Below, piece by piece: positions 18,101 through 25,982 of a DNA stretch of 64,000 nt; within the stretch, counting starts at the first letter, position 1; each line of letters opens with the position of its first letter. Below the pieces are notes generated by a model that searched no databases, was not told where the DNA came from, and was given only the letters and a program-made list of their open reading frames with translations. The translations under genes were made by a program, and so were the position numbers. The stretch is from Parapedobacter sp. SGR-10 (lineage in GTDB: Bacteria; Bacteroidota; Bacteroidia; Sphingobacteriales; Sphingobacteriaceae). The DNA lies in assembly GCF_011030405.1 (NCBI RefSeq), contig NZ_JAAJTJ010000004.1:62001-126000 (forward strand), in the 5' to 3' direction.

Positions 18101-18431
18101 AACGGGAAAAAGAAATGGTCTGCGTAGAAACTATTGGACGACTAATAATCCGTCCAATGAGGCACCAGCACCAAATTTTATACAGCCACCTGCGTATTTG
18201 AGTTCATTAGGCTATGAAAAGGCAGACTATATCCGGTTGCGGAATATATCGTTGGGCTATACTTTTCCGGCAAATGTAGTAAAGGGGATTGGCGTGGAGA
18301 GCCTGCGCTTGTTTACCACCATGAGTAATGTGTGGACATGGACGGAAGTACAGGGGTACGGACCCGAACAAAATCCAGGTGCTTATCCTGAGCCCAGAAC
18401 ATGGTTATTCGGATTAAATTTTTCATTCTAA
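15192..18431 (+). CDS. SusC/RagA-family TonB-linked transporter with STN domain
   Basis: A 1079-residue outer-membrane protein. After a signal region it has an STN signalling domain (about residues 37-115), a carboxypeptidase-regulatory-like domain (about 117-195), a plug (about 196-320, with VVGYGVQKRSDITGAISSV and the SusC signature DASAQSIYGARAANGVILVT), and a long beta barrel ending RTWLFGLNFSF. With the SusD protein encoded 10 bp downstream it forms a lidded pore that imports large nutrients such as oligosaccharides. The STN domain shows that it also signals to the FecR/sigma pair upstream. The substrate is not evident from sequence, but downstream enzymes suggest a sulfated carbohydrate. 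Confidence 0.95.
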   Translation: MRKVQCIGTALSGAVGRFFCLSLLTFLLHLQTVSAHQQVISISFNNLTIKEVFKELNQRTGLKFIYSPLDLNDSKKVTGTFKNVPLEKVMERVLADLKVSYTIRDNTVIIKKAQQERILQGRVVDDKSMPIQAVVVKTNASNQTVATDVNGHFSIPIDNEDTELVFSMLGFGKETIKIGVNTEYTVQLMPSVESLNEIVVVGYGVQKRSDITGAISSVTTEQINKMPTTSINEMLRGAAPGVQVTMGSAAPGGSSNILIRGRRSLSAGNDPLYVVDGVPMASIDDINANEVASIEILKDASAQSIYGARAANGVILVTTKRGISGETKVNVNSYGGVQNLYRNFEFYDGEQWAAYRKEAFYNAYGYYNESEAFRGLMQKVYHSKDYVDWEDVMLSPSWQNKNDVLIQSGNEKTKYALSLGHFYQDGIVPSSDFKRFTGRLNIDQKLSEKITLGSNIAYTKSFRTIADGTFSSFITMPPLAEVYKDDGSLREDVTEAGESHYNPLWNNMNAKNDNITDRLNFNFFADWKIVKGLSYRLNTSLNTRKVQENSYLGINHFTGRNNGGRATLGESTYTDYLVENILNYTKDFGVHHIDGTAMASLNGIQWKRIANTGFGFPNDDLYYHAIASADEYAIPVYEFSDRKLLSYLMRARYNYDSRYLFTAAIRVDGSSVFGANNKYGYFPSVAFAWRAKQEAFLKDVGFLSDLKLRLSYGQVGNQAISPYTTLGLATRYLTEFGEESAIGYLPNTELTNPNLKWETSTSTNIGLDYGFFKGRVTGALELYDTQTTDLLVERSLPTTSGYVSQLINLGHVQNRGVELAINTIAIDRNDFTWNVGVNFTANRNKIKKIDGKLDEEGNPANDLNNNWFIGQSMNVYYDYHFDGIWQLDDDIANSHMPTATPGSIRVRDINGDNVISVDDREIIPRDPKFITSFITSFDYKNFNLSLDVYYLAGGYLYNSYLTAFGNGGDLTGKRNGLRRNYWTTNNPSNEAPAPNFIQPPAYLSSLGYEKADYIRLRNISLGYTFPANVVKGIGVESLRLFTTMSNVWTWTEVQGYGPEQNPGAYPEPRTWLFGLNFSF

Positions 18432-18441
18432 CATCAAGACA

Positions 18442-20028
18442 ATGAACAGGAACATATTTTATATTTTATCGTTAGCACTGCTATTCACTTCCTGCACCAA
18501 ATGGCTGGAGGAAGAAAATAGAACGAAATATTCTTCGGATTATATTTACAGTACGGAAGGCGGTCTGAAGTTGGCCGTGAATGCGGTATACACACTGTTG
18601 CGCGATTACGGAAGTGATGATCCTACCGTTCTTGCCCTGGAGCGTGGCACTGACCTTGCTGTGACCAATGGCGGAACAGGGAACTATTTCGGTATTTATG
18701 ACCCCAACAACCTCAGGCCCTCTTCTTCTCAGGTCGCATTCATGTGGAAAACCATGTATGGTATTATCGGAAAAGCCAACGAAATCATCCATGCCGGCGA
18801 ACAGCTGCCAGATACGGATGTTTTGCGGGCGACGATTGCAGAAGCACGGTGCTTCCGAGCGCATGCCTATTTTATCCTATACCGGACCTACGACAGAATT
18901 TGGCTAAATACAGAACCTACGACCTGGCAAAATGTCGACGATCCGAAGACCTATCGGGCAGCAAGTACGGCAGAGGTGTTCGACTTGCTGTATCGGGATC
19001 TGGATTATGCTATCGAAAATTTGGATTGGCAATCGGAAGAGCCAGGTAGGTTTAATCAGGCTACTGCCCGCCATATCAAAGCCATGGCTGCGCTGTGGAT
19101 AAAGGACTGGGATGAAGCATTGAAGCAGGTCGATGAGATAGACCGGTCCGGGCACTATGAATTGATTGCGCTCGATGACGTTTTCCGAGGTGCGGATCTC
19201 AACCATAGGGAGGCCCTGATGGTGCAGCAATGGAGTCGGAATCCGGGCGGAAATCTATCAACAGGTACGCCTTTGGGTAACTACTTTGGAGCGTATTTTA
19301 TTGCATCTTATCGGCAGGAAATCGGTGGAACAGCAGAGTATGCCTGTAGCTATGAAAACTGGGGTTATACCTACGGACGGTGTTTGCCAAGTCCGTATCT
19401 GTTTTCTTTATATGACCAAAGTAAGGATAAAAGGTACAATTCGTATTATATCCATCGGTATAAAAATACAACCGACCAACCCATCGCTTATGGATCTGTT
19501 ACAGTTCAACCGGGCGATTATTTTCCTTTGTATAAAAATGGAACACTGAATAGATTCGTCTACCCGGGCAGCACGAAGCTGGGCGATATATGGACCCGGA
19601 GCAATCCAGCAGAAACCCGAAGTTATAAAGACTTCATCTTATACAGGCTGGCAGAGACGTATATTATCGGCGCGGAAGCTGCACTGATGAATGGTGACCA
19701 GGCTTTGGCAAAGAAATATTTCAACAAAACTTGGGAAAGGGCGGGGAACGATGAGTTTACCGGCACATTGACCATCAAAGATATTATTGATGAGCAGGCG
19801 CGTGAATTGGCCTTTGAAGGACATAGTGAGCGCTGGTATTTCCTGAAGAGGTTGGGTATCCTAATCCCACAGGTTAAAAATTACGCCGGACATCCGGAGA
19901 TAGCCAGTTCTTTGGGTGGAAGAACGAATCTACCTGCCAACCCGCATTTTATACGCTGGCCAATCCCCGAAACGGAGATTATCAATATGGGACCGGAGAA
20001 TTTTGCACAAAATCCGGGATATAATTAG
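18442..20028 (+). CDS. SusD/RagB-family nutrient-binding lipoprotein
   Basis: A 528-residue surface lipoprotein. Signal peptide MNRNIFYILSLALLFTSC ends in a lipobox Cys at residue 18. The rest is the TPR-rich SusD fold, with typical segments AEARCFRAHAYFILYRTYDR near the middle of the N-half, and the C-terminal DEQARELAFEGHSERWYFLKR and FAQNPGY. It is the binding lid of the SusC pore encoded immediately upstream and is certainly cotranscribed (10-bp gap). Tryptophan and tyrosine residues are frequent, as in glycan-binding SusD proteins, but no ligand can be named. Confidence 0.95.
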   Translation: MNRNIFYILSLALLFTSCTKWLEEENRTKYSSDYIYSTEGGLKLAVNAVYTLLRDYGSDDPTVLALERGTDLAVTNGGTGNYFGIYDPNNLRPSSSQVAFMWKTMYGIIGKANEIIHAGEQLPDTDVLRATIAEARCFRAHAYFILYRTYDRIWLNTEPTTWQNVDDPKTYRAASTAEVFDLLYRDLDYAIENLDWQSEEPGRFNQATARHIKAMAALWIKDWDEALKQVDEIDRSGHYELIALDDVFRGADLNHREALMVQQWSRNPGGNLSTGTPLGNYFGAYFIASYRQEIGGTAEYACSYENWGYTYGRCLPSPYLFSLYDQSKDKRYNSYYIHRYKNTTDQPIAYGSVTVQPGDYFPLYKNGTLNRFVYPGSTKLGDIWTRSNPAETRSYKDFILYRLAETYIIGAEAALMNGDQALAKKYFNKTWERAGNDEFTGTLTIKDIIDEQARELAFEGHSERWYFLKRLGILIPQVKNYAGHPEIASSLGGRTNLPANPHFIRWPIPETEIINMGPENFAQNPGYN

Positions 20029-20100
20029 CGTATCGGATGTATGTATAAAAGCTAAGACAGTTATAATTTAAAACGATAACAAACTAAAATTGAGATAGAA

Positions 20101-21765
20101 ATGAGAAAAATAACGGTATTGATGTTGGTGTGGGTAACAATATGTGGTAGTAATATGCAGGTATTCGCGTCCAGCAAGGAAAACGTTTTTGATATCTGTG
20201 TTTATGGAGAAACGGCCTCTGGCGTTATCGCGGCCGTTCAGGCAGCGCGTATGGGTAAAAGTGTCGTATTGATTTCTAAAAACAAGCATGTGGGTGGTTT
20301 GGCCACCTCCGGACTTACCGCGACGGACATGAATAGAAACGACATGGTTGGTGGTCTTGCCCGCGAGTTTTATCAACGTGTATACGATTATTATCTTAAC
20401 CCAGCTGTTTGGCGAAATGAAAACAGGGAGGTCTTTTTCGAAAGAGCGTTCAAAAGGACGTATCGGGGCAAAAATGACGAACGACGTATGCAATGGGTCT
20501 ATGAGTCTAAAGTAGCCGAACAGATTATGCTGGATATGCTCGAAGAAGCGGGTGCCAAACTTTGGACCAACGAGCGCCTGGATCTGGACAAAGGTGTCCA
20601 GAAAAGTGGAAGGGAAATCAAACAGATCTTTTTAGAGAGCGGGAAAACAATTCGCGCTAAAGTATTTATTGATGCTTCTTATGAAGGCGATTTGTTAGCA
20701 AAGGCTGGTGTATCGTATACAGTGGGCCGGGAATCCAATGATACGTACGACGAAACATATAATGGCTATCACGTGAACTTTACAAACGGTACGGATTTGA
20801 CGGCTATTGATCCTTACGTCGTTCCCGGTGATAAGAGTTCGGGCTTGCTGCCGTATATCGACGCTAACGTACCAATCAAACAAGGACAGGCGGATAAAAG
20901 AGTTCAGGCTTATTGTTATCGGGTAACATTGACCGATGATCCGACGAATAGGGTTAAAGTACAAAAGCCGAAGAACTATAATCCATTATGGTACGAAGTA
21001 TTGGTACGACGCATTCAATCAAATCCCGATTTAACGCTGCAAAAGATTATCACGTTGACACCTATGCCCAATCGCAAGACGGATACCAATCATCTCGACT
21101 TCTTTGGTGCGAGCTATGATTATGCGGAAGCGGATTATAAGCAGCGGAAAGAAATTGAGCAATTGCACCGGGACTATGCACTGGGTATGTTGTGGCTGCT
21201 GGAGCATGACCCACGTATTCCTCAACATATACGGTATGAAATGAAAGACTGGGGCTTAGCGAAAGATGAGTTTGAAGAAACTGGCAATTTTCCGCACCAT
21301 ATGTATGTCCGTGAGGCAAGAAGAATGATTGGCGAATATGTAATGGTTGAGAAGAACGTGACCAAGAAAAATAGAGTGGGTGTATCTCATCCGATAGGTG
21401 TAGGCTCTTATCCCCTGGATTGCCATTATGTGTCGAAAGTACTGGACGAAAACGGAAAATTGAGGTATGAGGGAACGATTTTTGAACCGGTTACACCGTA
21501 TTCGATCAGTTATTACTCCCTCACACCTAAGCGAGAAGAATGCACTAATCTATTGGTGCCGGTCTGTTTGTCGGCTTCCCACGTAGCGATCAGTTCGCTG
21601 CGGATGGAGCCTGTTTATATGGTGTTAGGACAATCGGCAGCAGTCGCTGCTTCTATGGCCATTGATGCAAGGCAATCGGTTCAGGACATTTCCTATGAAC
21701 TTCTTGAGCAAAAGTTACTCGATTTGGATCAGATTATTATACCCGGAAACACTAAACCCCATTAG
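20101..21765 (+). CDS. FAD-dependent oxidoreductase (FAD_oxidored family), first copy
   Basis: A 554-residue protein with a signal peptide (MRKITVLMLVWVTICGSNMQVFAS). An N-terminal Rossmann FAD-binding motif follows (DICVYGETASGVIAAVQAAR), then GGLATSGLTATDMNR, and the family segment FIDASYEGDLLAKAGVSYTVGRE. Near the C-terminus the paired block NLLVPVCLSASHVAISSLRMEP closes the FAD site. Members of this family are often annotated as xanthan-lyase-like or generic FAD oxidoreductases and occur in polysaccharide loci of Bacteroidota and Planctomycetes. It would oxidize a sugar or glycoside in the periplasm. It is a clear paralogue of the protein encoded at 25983-27977. Its stop is 2 bp before the next start. 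Exact reaction unknown. Confidence 0.85.
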   Translation: MRKITVLMLVWVTICGSNMQVFASSKENVFDICVYGETASGVIAAVQAARMGKSVVLISKNKHVGGLATSGLTATDMNRNDMVGGLAREFYQRVYDYYLNPAVWRNENREVFFERAFKRTYRGKNDERRMQWVYESKVAEQIMLDMLEEAGAKLWTNERLDLDKGVQKSGREIKQIFLESGKTIRAKVFIDASYEGDLLAKAGVSYTVGRESNDTYDETYNGYHVNFTNGTDLTAIDPYVVPGDKSSGLLPYIDANVPIKQGQADKRVQAYCYRVTLTDDPTNRVKVQKPKNYNPLWYEVLVRRIQSNPDLTLQKIITLTPMPNRKTDTNHLDFFGASYDYAEADYKQRKEIEQLHRDYALGMLWLLEHDPRIPQHIRYEMKDWGLAKDEFEETGNFPHHMYVREARRMIGEYVMVEKNVTKKNRVGVSHPIGVGSYPLDCHYVSKVLDENGKLRYEGTIFEPVTPYSISYYSLTPKREECTNLLVPVCLSASHVAISSLRMEPVYMVLGQSAAVAASMAIDARQSVQDISYELLEQKLLDLDQIIIPGNTKPH

Positions 21766-21767
21766 TC

Positions 21768-23129
21768 ATGAAATATTTAGTAATACATCTAAAGACTACC
21801 GTATTTTCTGTATTGATTATGCTATTATGTAGTTGTACAGACCGCTACGACTACCCCATACCTCCGGCTTCTTTTGAAGAGACCGTGCTCCCGCCACCGG
21901 TGAAGGTAACGCTCTCGAAGGAGAGCAGTGAATGGAAAATGTTTGTGGACGGCGAAGAGTTTTATATAAAAGGAGCCTGTACAAATGGTTTCTATGGTAT
22001 GCCTGCTGAATTTGGCGCTAACGTGATAAGAACCTATGGCGTTAGTGATGATAGCCGTAGAATATTGGACGAGGCTTATGAGGCTGGTTTGTATGTTAAT
22101 TTCGGATTGTATATGAAAAAAGAAGCAGATGGGTTTGATTATGATAATGAAGAAGCCGTCGCCCAGCAATTGGAAGCCATGAAAAATGATGTGATCAGGT
22201 TTAAAGATCATCCGGCATTGTTGTGTTGGTCGATTGGTAATGAGGCCGAAGCAAGCTATACCAATATAAAGCTATGGTCAGCTATTAATGATGTTGCAAA
22301 ATTTATTCACGAAGTAGATCCAAATCACCCGACAACGGTTGCCTTGTCTAATTCTGACCCGGCCAAGATTCTACACATCATCGATATGGCACCCGAAATA
22401 GACATATTATCGATAAATGTGTATGCTCCCACATTGCCCAACGTAATCAATAACCTTGCAGCAGCCGGTTGGGAAAAACCCTATATGATTACTGAATTTG
22501 GTCCGAGAGGAACCTGGCAGATGGCTCCTGAGCCAACCCGAATACTGGACTGGGGCGGGCTTGTCGAACAGACAAGTACAGAAAAGGCCACGATCTATTT
22601 ACAGTCGTATCAAGACCATATTTTTGCAAACAAGTCAAATGGCTGTATTGGATCCTTTGTCTTTTTATGGGGGTATCAAACGCATGGAGCAGTATTGACC
22701 TGGTATAGTCTCTTGGATAAGAAGGGCTACACATCCCCGGCCGTAGATGCGATGCAATATGCGTGGACGGGGGCATACCCGGCTAATCGCGCACCTATTA
22801 TTGAAGATAGAGATGATATCCTTATGAATGGGAAGAAGGCGGAGGAAAATATTAAAGTAGCGAAAAATTCGGATAATACGGCTTCGGTAGTCGCATCGGA
22901 TCCTGACGGGGACCCACTGACCTACGATTGGATGATTATGAAAGAAGGGACATTTAGTTCGGATGGAAGTCTTCCACCTCCAATGGAAGGACTGATAACC
23001 GACCATACTGCGGCAACTATCTCTTTTAAGGCACCTTCAGCCACAGGGGGCTACCGCCTTATCGTATTTGTACGGGACGATGCCAATAAGAAAGTAGCAA
23101 CTGGTGTCATTCCATTTTACGTTAATTAA
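21768..23129 (+). CDS. Glycoside hydrolase (GH2-type TIM barrel) lipoprotein
   Basis: A 453-residue lipoprotein; the signal peptide ends with LLCSC (Cys about residue 24). Residues about 45-340 form a (beta/alpha)8 barrel of the GH2/clan A kind: VDGEEFYIKGAC, GANVIRTYG, WSIGNEAE with the acid/base Glu159, and MITEFGPRG with the nucleophile Glu243. The spacing of about 84 residues between the two Glu fits retaining clan-A enzymes. Residues about 350-453 form an Ig/PKD-like domain (ASDPDGDPLTYDW). The N-terminal sugar-binding and Ig domains of full GH2 enzymes are absent. It would hydrolyse a beta-linked glycoside near the cell surface. The family number (GH2, GH5 or a related group) cannot be settled by eye. 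Confidence 0.75.
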   Translation: MKYLVIHLKTTVFSVLIMLLCSCTDRYDYPIPPASFEETVLPPPVKVTLSKESSEWKMFVDGEEFYIKGACTNGFYGMPAEFGANVIRTYGVSDDSRRILDEAYEAGLYVNFGLYMKKEADGFDYDNEEAVAQQLEAMKNDVIRFKDHPALLCWSIGNEAEASYTNIKLWSAINDVAKFIHEVDPNHPTTVALSNSDPAKILHIIDMAPEIDILSINVYAPTLPNVINNLAAAGWEKPYMITEFGPRGTWQMAPEPTRILDWGGLVEQTSTEKATIYLQSYQDHIFANKSNGCIGSFVFLWGYQTHGAVLTWYSLLDKKGYTSPAVDAMQYAWTGAYPANRAPIIEDRDDILMNGKKAEENIKVAKNSDNTASVVASDPDGDPLTYDWMIMKEGTFSSDGSLPPPMEGLITDHTAATISFKAPSATGGYRLIVFVRDDANKKVATGVIPFYVN

Positions 23130-23136
23130 AGAAGTT

Positions 23137-24351
23137 ATGAAGAACACATTGACAAAATGGTACGTCCTTATCTTCGTACTGGCTCTAGGAGCCTGTAAAA
23201 AAGATGAAGGCGAATTGCAACTTCCGAATGGGTTTGCGGTGAACGTTGAACAGAATGTCGATATTCCGTATGCGGTGACTTCAAAGGACGAAATCGTATT
23301 TGACCTGACGATAAGTGCAAAAGCTGAAGCAAAGATTCAGGAAGCGATATTACGTCTTGACGAGGTGGATTTAGAGACTGCGTCGGCAACGGCGAATGCG
23401 ATAGATCTGAAATATACGTACACAGTAACAGCAGCGGATGTCGGAAGGAGCTTAATATTCCGGTTGACCATAATAGATGCCGAAGGCAAGTCGGTAGATA
23501 AAGATTTTACGATATATGTACAATCTGCTCCTGCTGATATCCAGGTGAGCATTCCCGCGGAAGCACCCAATGAGGTGAAAGATAACGAAGAGGTCGCATT
23601 TACAGTGTCAGTGACGTCTGAGAACGAAATCAGGTATATCAAAACGCTGTTAGATCAAACTGAATTGACGGATTTAACAAAAGAGACTTTTGATGATCCG
23701 AAAGAGGATAACTACGACTTTGCCTATCAGCCGACAGTAGCAGATGCAGACAAAACGTTGTCTTTTACGATAGAGGTGATGGATGTGTTGGGTAATATTC
23801 ACCGACAACCCTATTCCTTGTTCGTCGAGCGGTCTGTGGAAGCTGATTTTACTGCCTACTACGGCGTGAACATGGGAGCACAATTTAATACGGTCCACGG
23901 ACATTTTTTTAACACCGCTACGGGGGAGACTTATGTGGCAGAAGGAATTGCTGCGAAATCAGCAGATGTTGATTTGGTCGTCTTTTATAGTTCAGGTACA
24001 GGGTATAACGTAACTTCACCTACGATGGCTACGGTTGCGTCGAATATCTATACTATCGCCAGATTTGGTGATGATGGGCTAGAAAATTGGCCTGTCCGGA
24101 ACCAAACATTATTGAAGAAAATAACCACGTTTACCCGTGAAGAATTTGATTTGTTGGCCTCTGCGGCGGATATTGAAGCTGTATATGAGGAATCAAGCGC
24201 GACAGCGAGTGAGTCTTCTGGCGGACTAGGGAACGGTCACGTTGCTCCGTTCAAGACGGCTGATGGAAAATATGGTGTTTTATATGTTGTTAATAGGTCA
24301 GCAAACGCCAATTCAGGTTATCTAATCGTAGATATTAAGATGCAGAAATAA
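23137..24351 (+). CDS. Surface lipoprotein with Ig-like repeats, possible glycan-binding protein
   Basis: A 404-residue protein when started at the ATG at 23137; an upstream in-frame ATG (23104) lies inside the preceding gene and lacks a signal peptide of its own. MKNTLTKWYVLIFVLALGAC ends in a lipobox Cys at residue 20. Two Ig/cadherin-like repeats follow (about 35-140 and 145-240; each ends with a DxxG turn and YV or FV strand), then a C-terminal domain of about 160 residues not recognised. Position in the locus and architecture resemble surface glycan-binding proteins of polysaccharide-utilization loci. This role is inferred from context. Confidence 0.75.
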   Translation: MKNTLTKWYVLIFVLALGACKKDEGELQLPNGFAVNVEQNVDIPYAVTSKDEIVFDLTISAKAEAKIQEAILRLDEVDLETASATANAIDLKYTYTVTAADVGRSLIFRLTIIDAEGKSVDKDFTIYVQSAPADIQVSIPAEAPNEVKDNEEVAFTVSVTSENEIRYIKTLLDQTELTDLTKETFDDPKEDNYDFAYQPTVADADKTLSFTIEVMDVLGNIHRQPYSLFVERSVEADFTAYYGVNMGAQFNTVHGHFFNTATGETYVAEGIAAKSADVDLVVFYSSGTGYNVTSPTMATVASNIYTIARFGDDGLENWPVRNQTLLKKITTFTREEFDLLASAADIEAVYEESSATASESSGGLGNGHVAPFKTADGKYGVLYVVNRSANANSGYLIVDIKMQK

Positions 24352-24384
24352 GAGAATGGGCTATAGAGATAAAAATATAGAGAT

Positions 24385-25971
24385 ATGGTAAAAACGAAAA
24401 CCTCATCATTGACTAAACGGCTTAAAATAGCCGGCATAGCAACGATGATTTTAATCGGGATCATTTTTGACGGACACGCTCAAAAGGAAAGTTCGATATC
24501 ATCGAGGCAAAAGGAAAAGCCGAATATATTGCTGATTATCAGTGATCAGCTGAACTGGGATTATATGTCGGCGATGGGTAACCCGTATGTCCGGACACCG
24601 AATATAGATCGGTTGTTAAACGCAGGCATCCGCTTTGACAAGGCGTATACTGTCAATCCAGCGTGTCTTCCATCACGAGTAAGTATGTTTACAGGGGGGC
24701 GTCCGAGCAAGTTTGGTGTGCATGTACCCAAAGGAATTGACATACAACGAACGGACATGGTAGCGTATGCAAAAGAAAAGAAAATAGCGCATAAAATACA
24801 GGAACAAGGGTATAAAACCTACTATGGAGGTAAAACGCATTTTGGCCCGCGTGGGTACAAATTTACACCGGAAGATATGGGATTCGAGGTGTACGCTGGT
24901 GAATACGAGTATCGAGGGATGGATTGTGTACCACAAGCTATTAACACGTTGCAAAGACATCGAAGCAATTATCCACACCACCCTTTTTTCATGGTAACTT
25001 CGTTGATGAATCCGCATGATATCTGCTATGCACATATTCAGAACAACGGATTTGATATGGAGAAAATTCTGCAACGCACAAAAGGTGAGGGCTGGAAGGC
25101 AAAGTTAAGGACATCCGTATTAGAGACACTTAAAATTCCTATCGGCCATCCGGGTGCCGGTGGATATGAGCCCGTTGATTACTACCTGCGTCAAGCACCC
25201 CCTTTGCCAGATAATTATTTGCCTCAAACTGATGAACCGAGTGTCATCTCGGGTATAGGAGAGGAGAAAGGAATGGCACCCGCTTTCGGAAGATATAGGG
25301 GACAGTACAGCGATACGGAATGGCTGCTCCACCGCTATGCGTATTGTAGGTTTGTCGAAGAGTTTGACAAAGAGCTCGGTCTCTTATTAGATGGCCTGGA
25401 AGCGAGTGGAATGGCAGAAAACACCTGTATTATCTTCACAAGCGACCATGGAGAATCATTAGGAAGTCATCAAATGGCCGGAAAAGGGCTCTTTTTCGAT
25501 GAAGTGTGTCATGTTCCATTTGTCGTGATTCATCCTGACCTAGAAGGTGGTCGCATAGACTCCGTGAACCTCATATCTAACGGCTTGGATATCATTCCTA
25601 CTATTTTTGAGCTTGCAGGAGTAGATAAGGATCCTGGACTAGAGGGCCAAAGCATTGTTCCTTTACTATACCGGACAAATGCTCGGATGGATAGAAAGGC
25701 TGTTCCTATAGAATTTTCTACAGGGTTGGGAATTGTTACCAACGATTTTTATTATGGAATATATTATAACGGAAAAGACAATAACGAACAATTATATGAC
25801 ATGCGGAAAAGGCCTTTGCAAATGGTGAATGATGCGTTGGACCCAAGCTACACCGAGCACCTAAAGCAGCATCGGAAGCAGTTTAAAGAGACACATCACA
25901 AAACGTTGGTACATTATGGACAACCGGATGGATTTGTTAAATGGATAGATGGCAATAATGACCAGCGCTAA
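24385..25971 (+). CDS. Type I sulfatase (formylglycine-dependent), exported
   Basis: A 528-residue sulfatase with a basic N-terminus and a signal-like hydrophobic stretch ending in GHAQ. Metal and catalytic motifs: PNILLIISDQLNWD near the start, NPACLPSRVSMFTG with Cys94 in the CxPxR motif that is converted to formylglycine, and FTSDHGESLGSHQ later for the metal-binding Asp-His. It would remove O-sulfate from a carbohydrate. The Cys type requires an anaerobic-type (anSME) or FGE maturase encoded elsewhere; none is in this window. It sits between the Ig-like lipoprotein and the second FAD oxidoreductase, 12 bp from the latter, in one transcription unit. Confidence 0.93.
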   Translation: MVKTKTSSLTKRLKIAGIATMILIGIIFDGHAQKESSISSRQKEKPNILLIISDQLNWDYMSAMGNPYVRTPNIDRLLNAGIRFDKAYTVNPACLPSRVSMFTGGRPSKFGVHVPKGIDIQRTDMVAYAKEKKIAHKIQEQGYKTYYGGKTHFGPRGYKFTPEDMGFEVYAGEYEYRGMDCVPQAINTLQRHRSNYPHHPFFMVTSLMNPHDICYAHIQNNGFDMEKILQRTKGEGWKAKLRTSVLETLKIPIGHPGAGGYEPVDYYLRQAPPLPDNYLPQTDEPSVISGIGEEKGMAPAFGRYRGQYSDTEWLLHRYAYCRFVEEFDKELGLLLDGLEASGMAENTCIIFTSDHGESLGSHQMAGKGLFFDEVCHVPFVVIHPDLEGGRIDSVNLISNGLDIIPTIFELAGVDKDPGLEGQSIVPLLYRTNARMDRKAVPIEFSTGLGIVTNDFYYGIYYNGKDNNEQLYDMRKRPLQMVNDALDPSYTEHLKQHRKQFKETHHKTLVHYGQPDGFVKWIDGNNDQR

Positions 25972-25982
25972 AGATATAACAC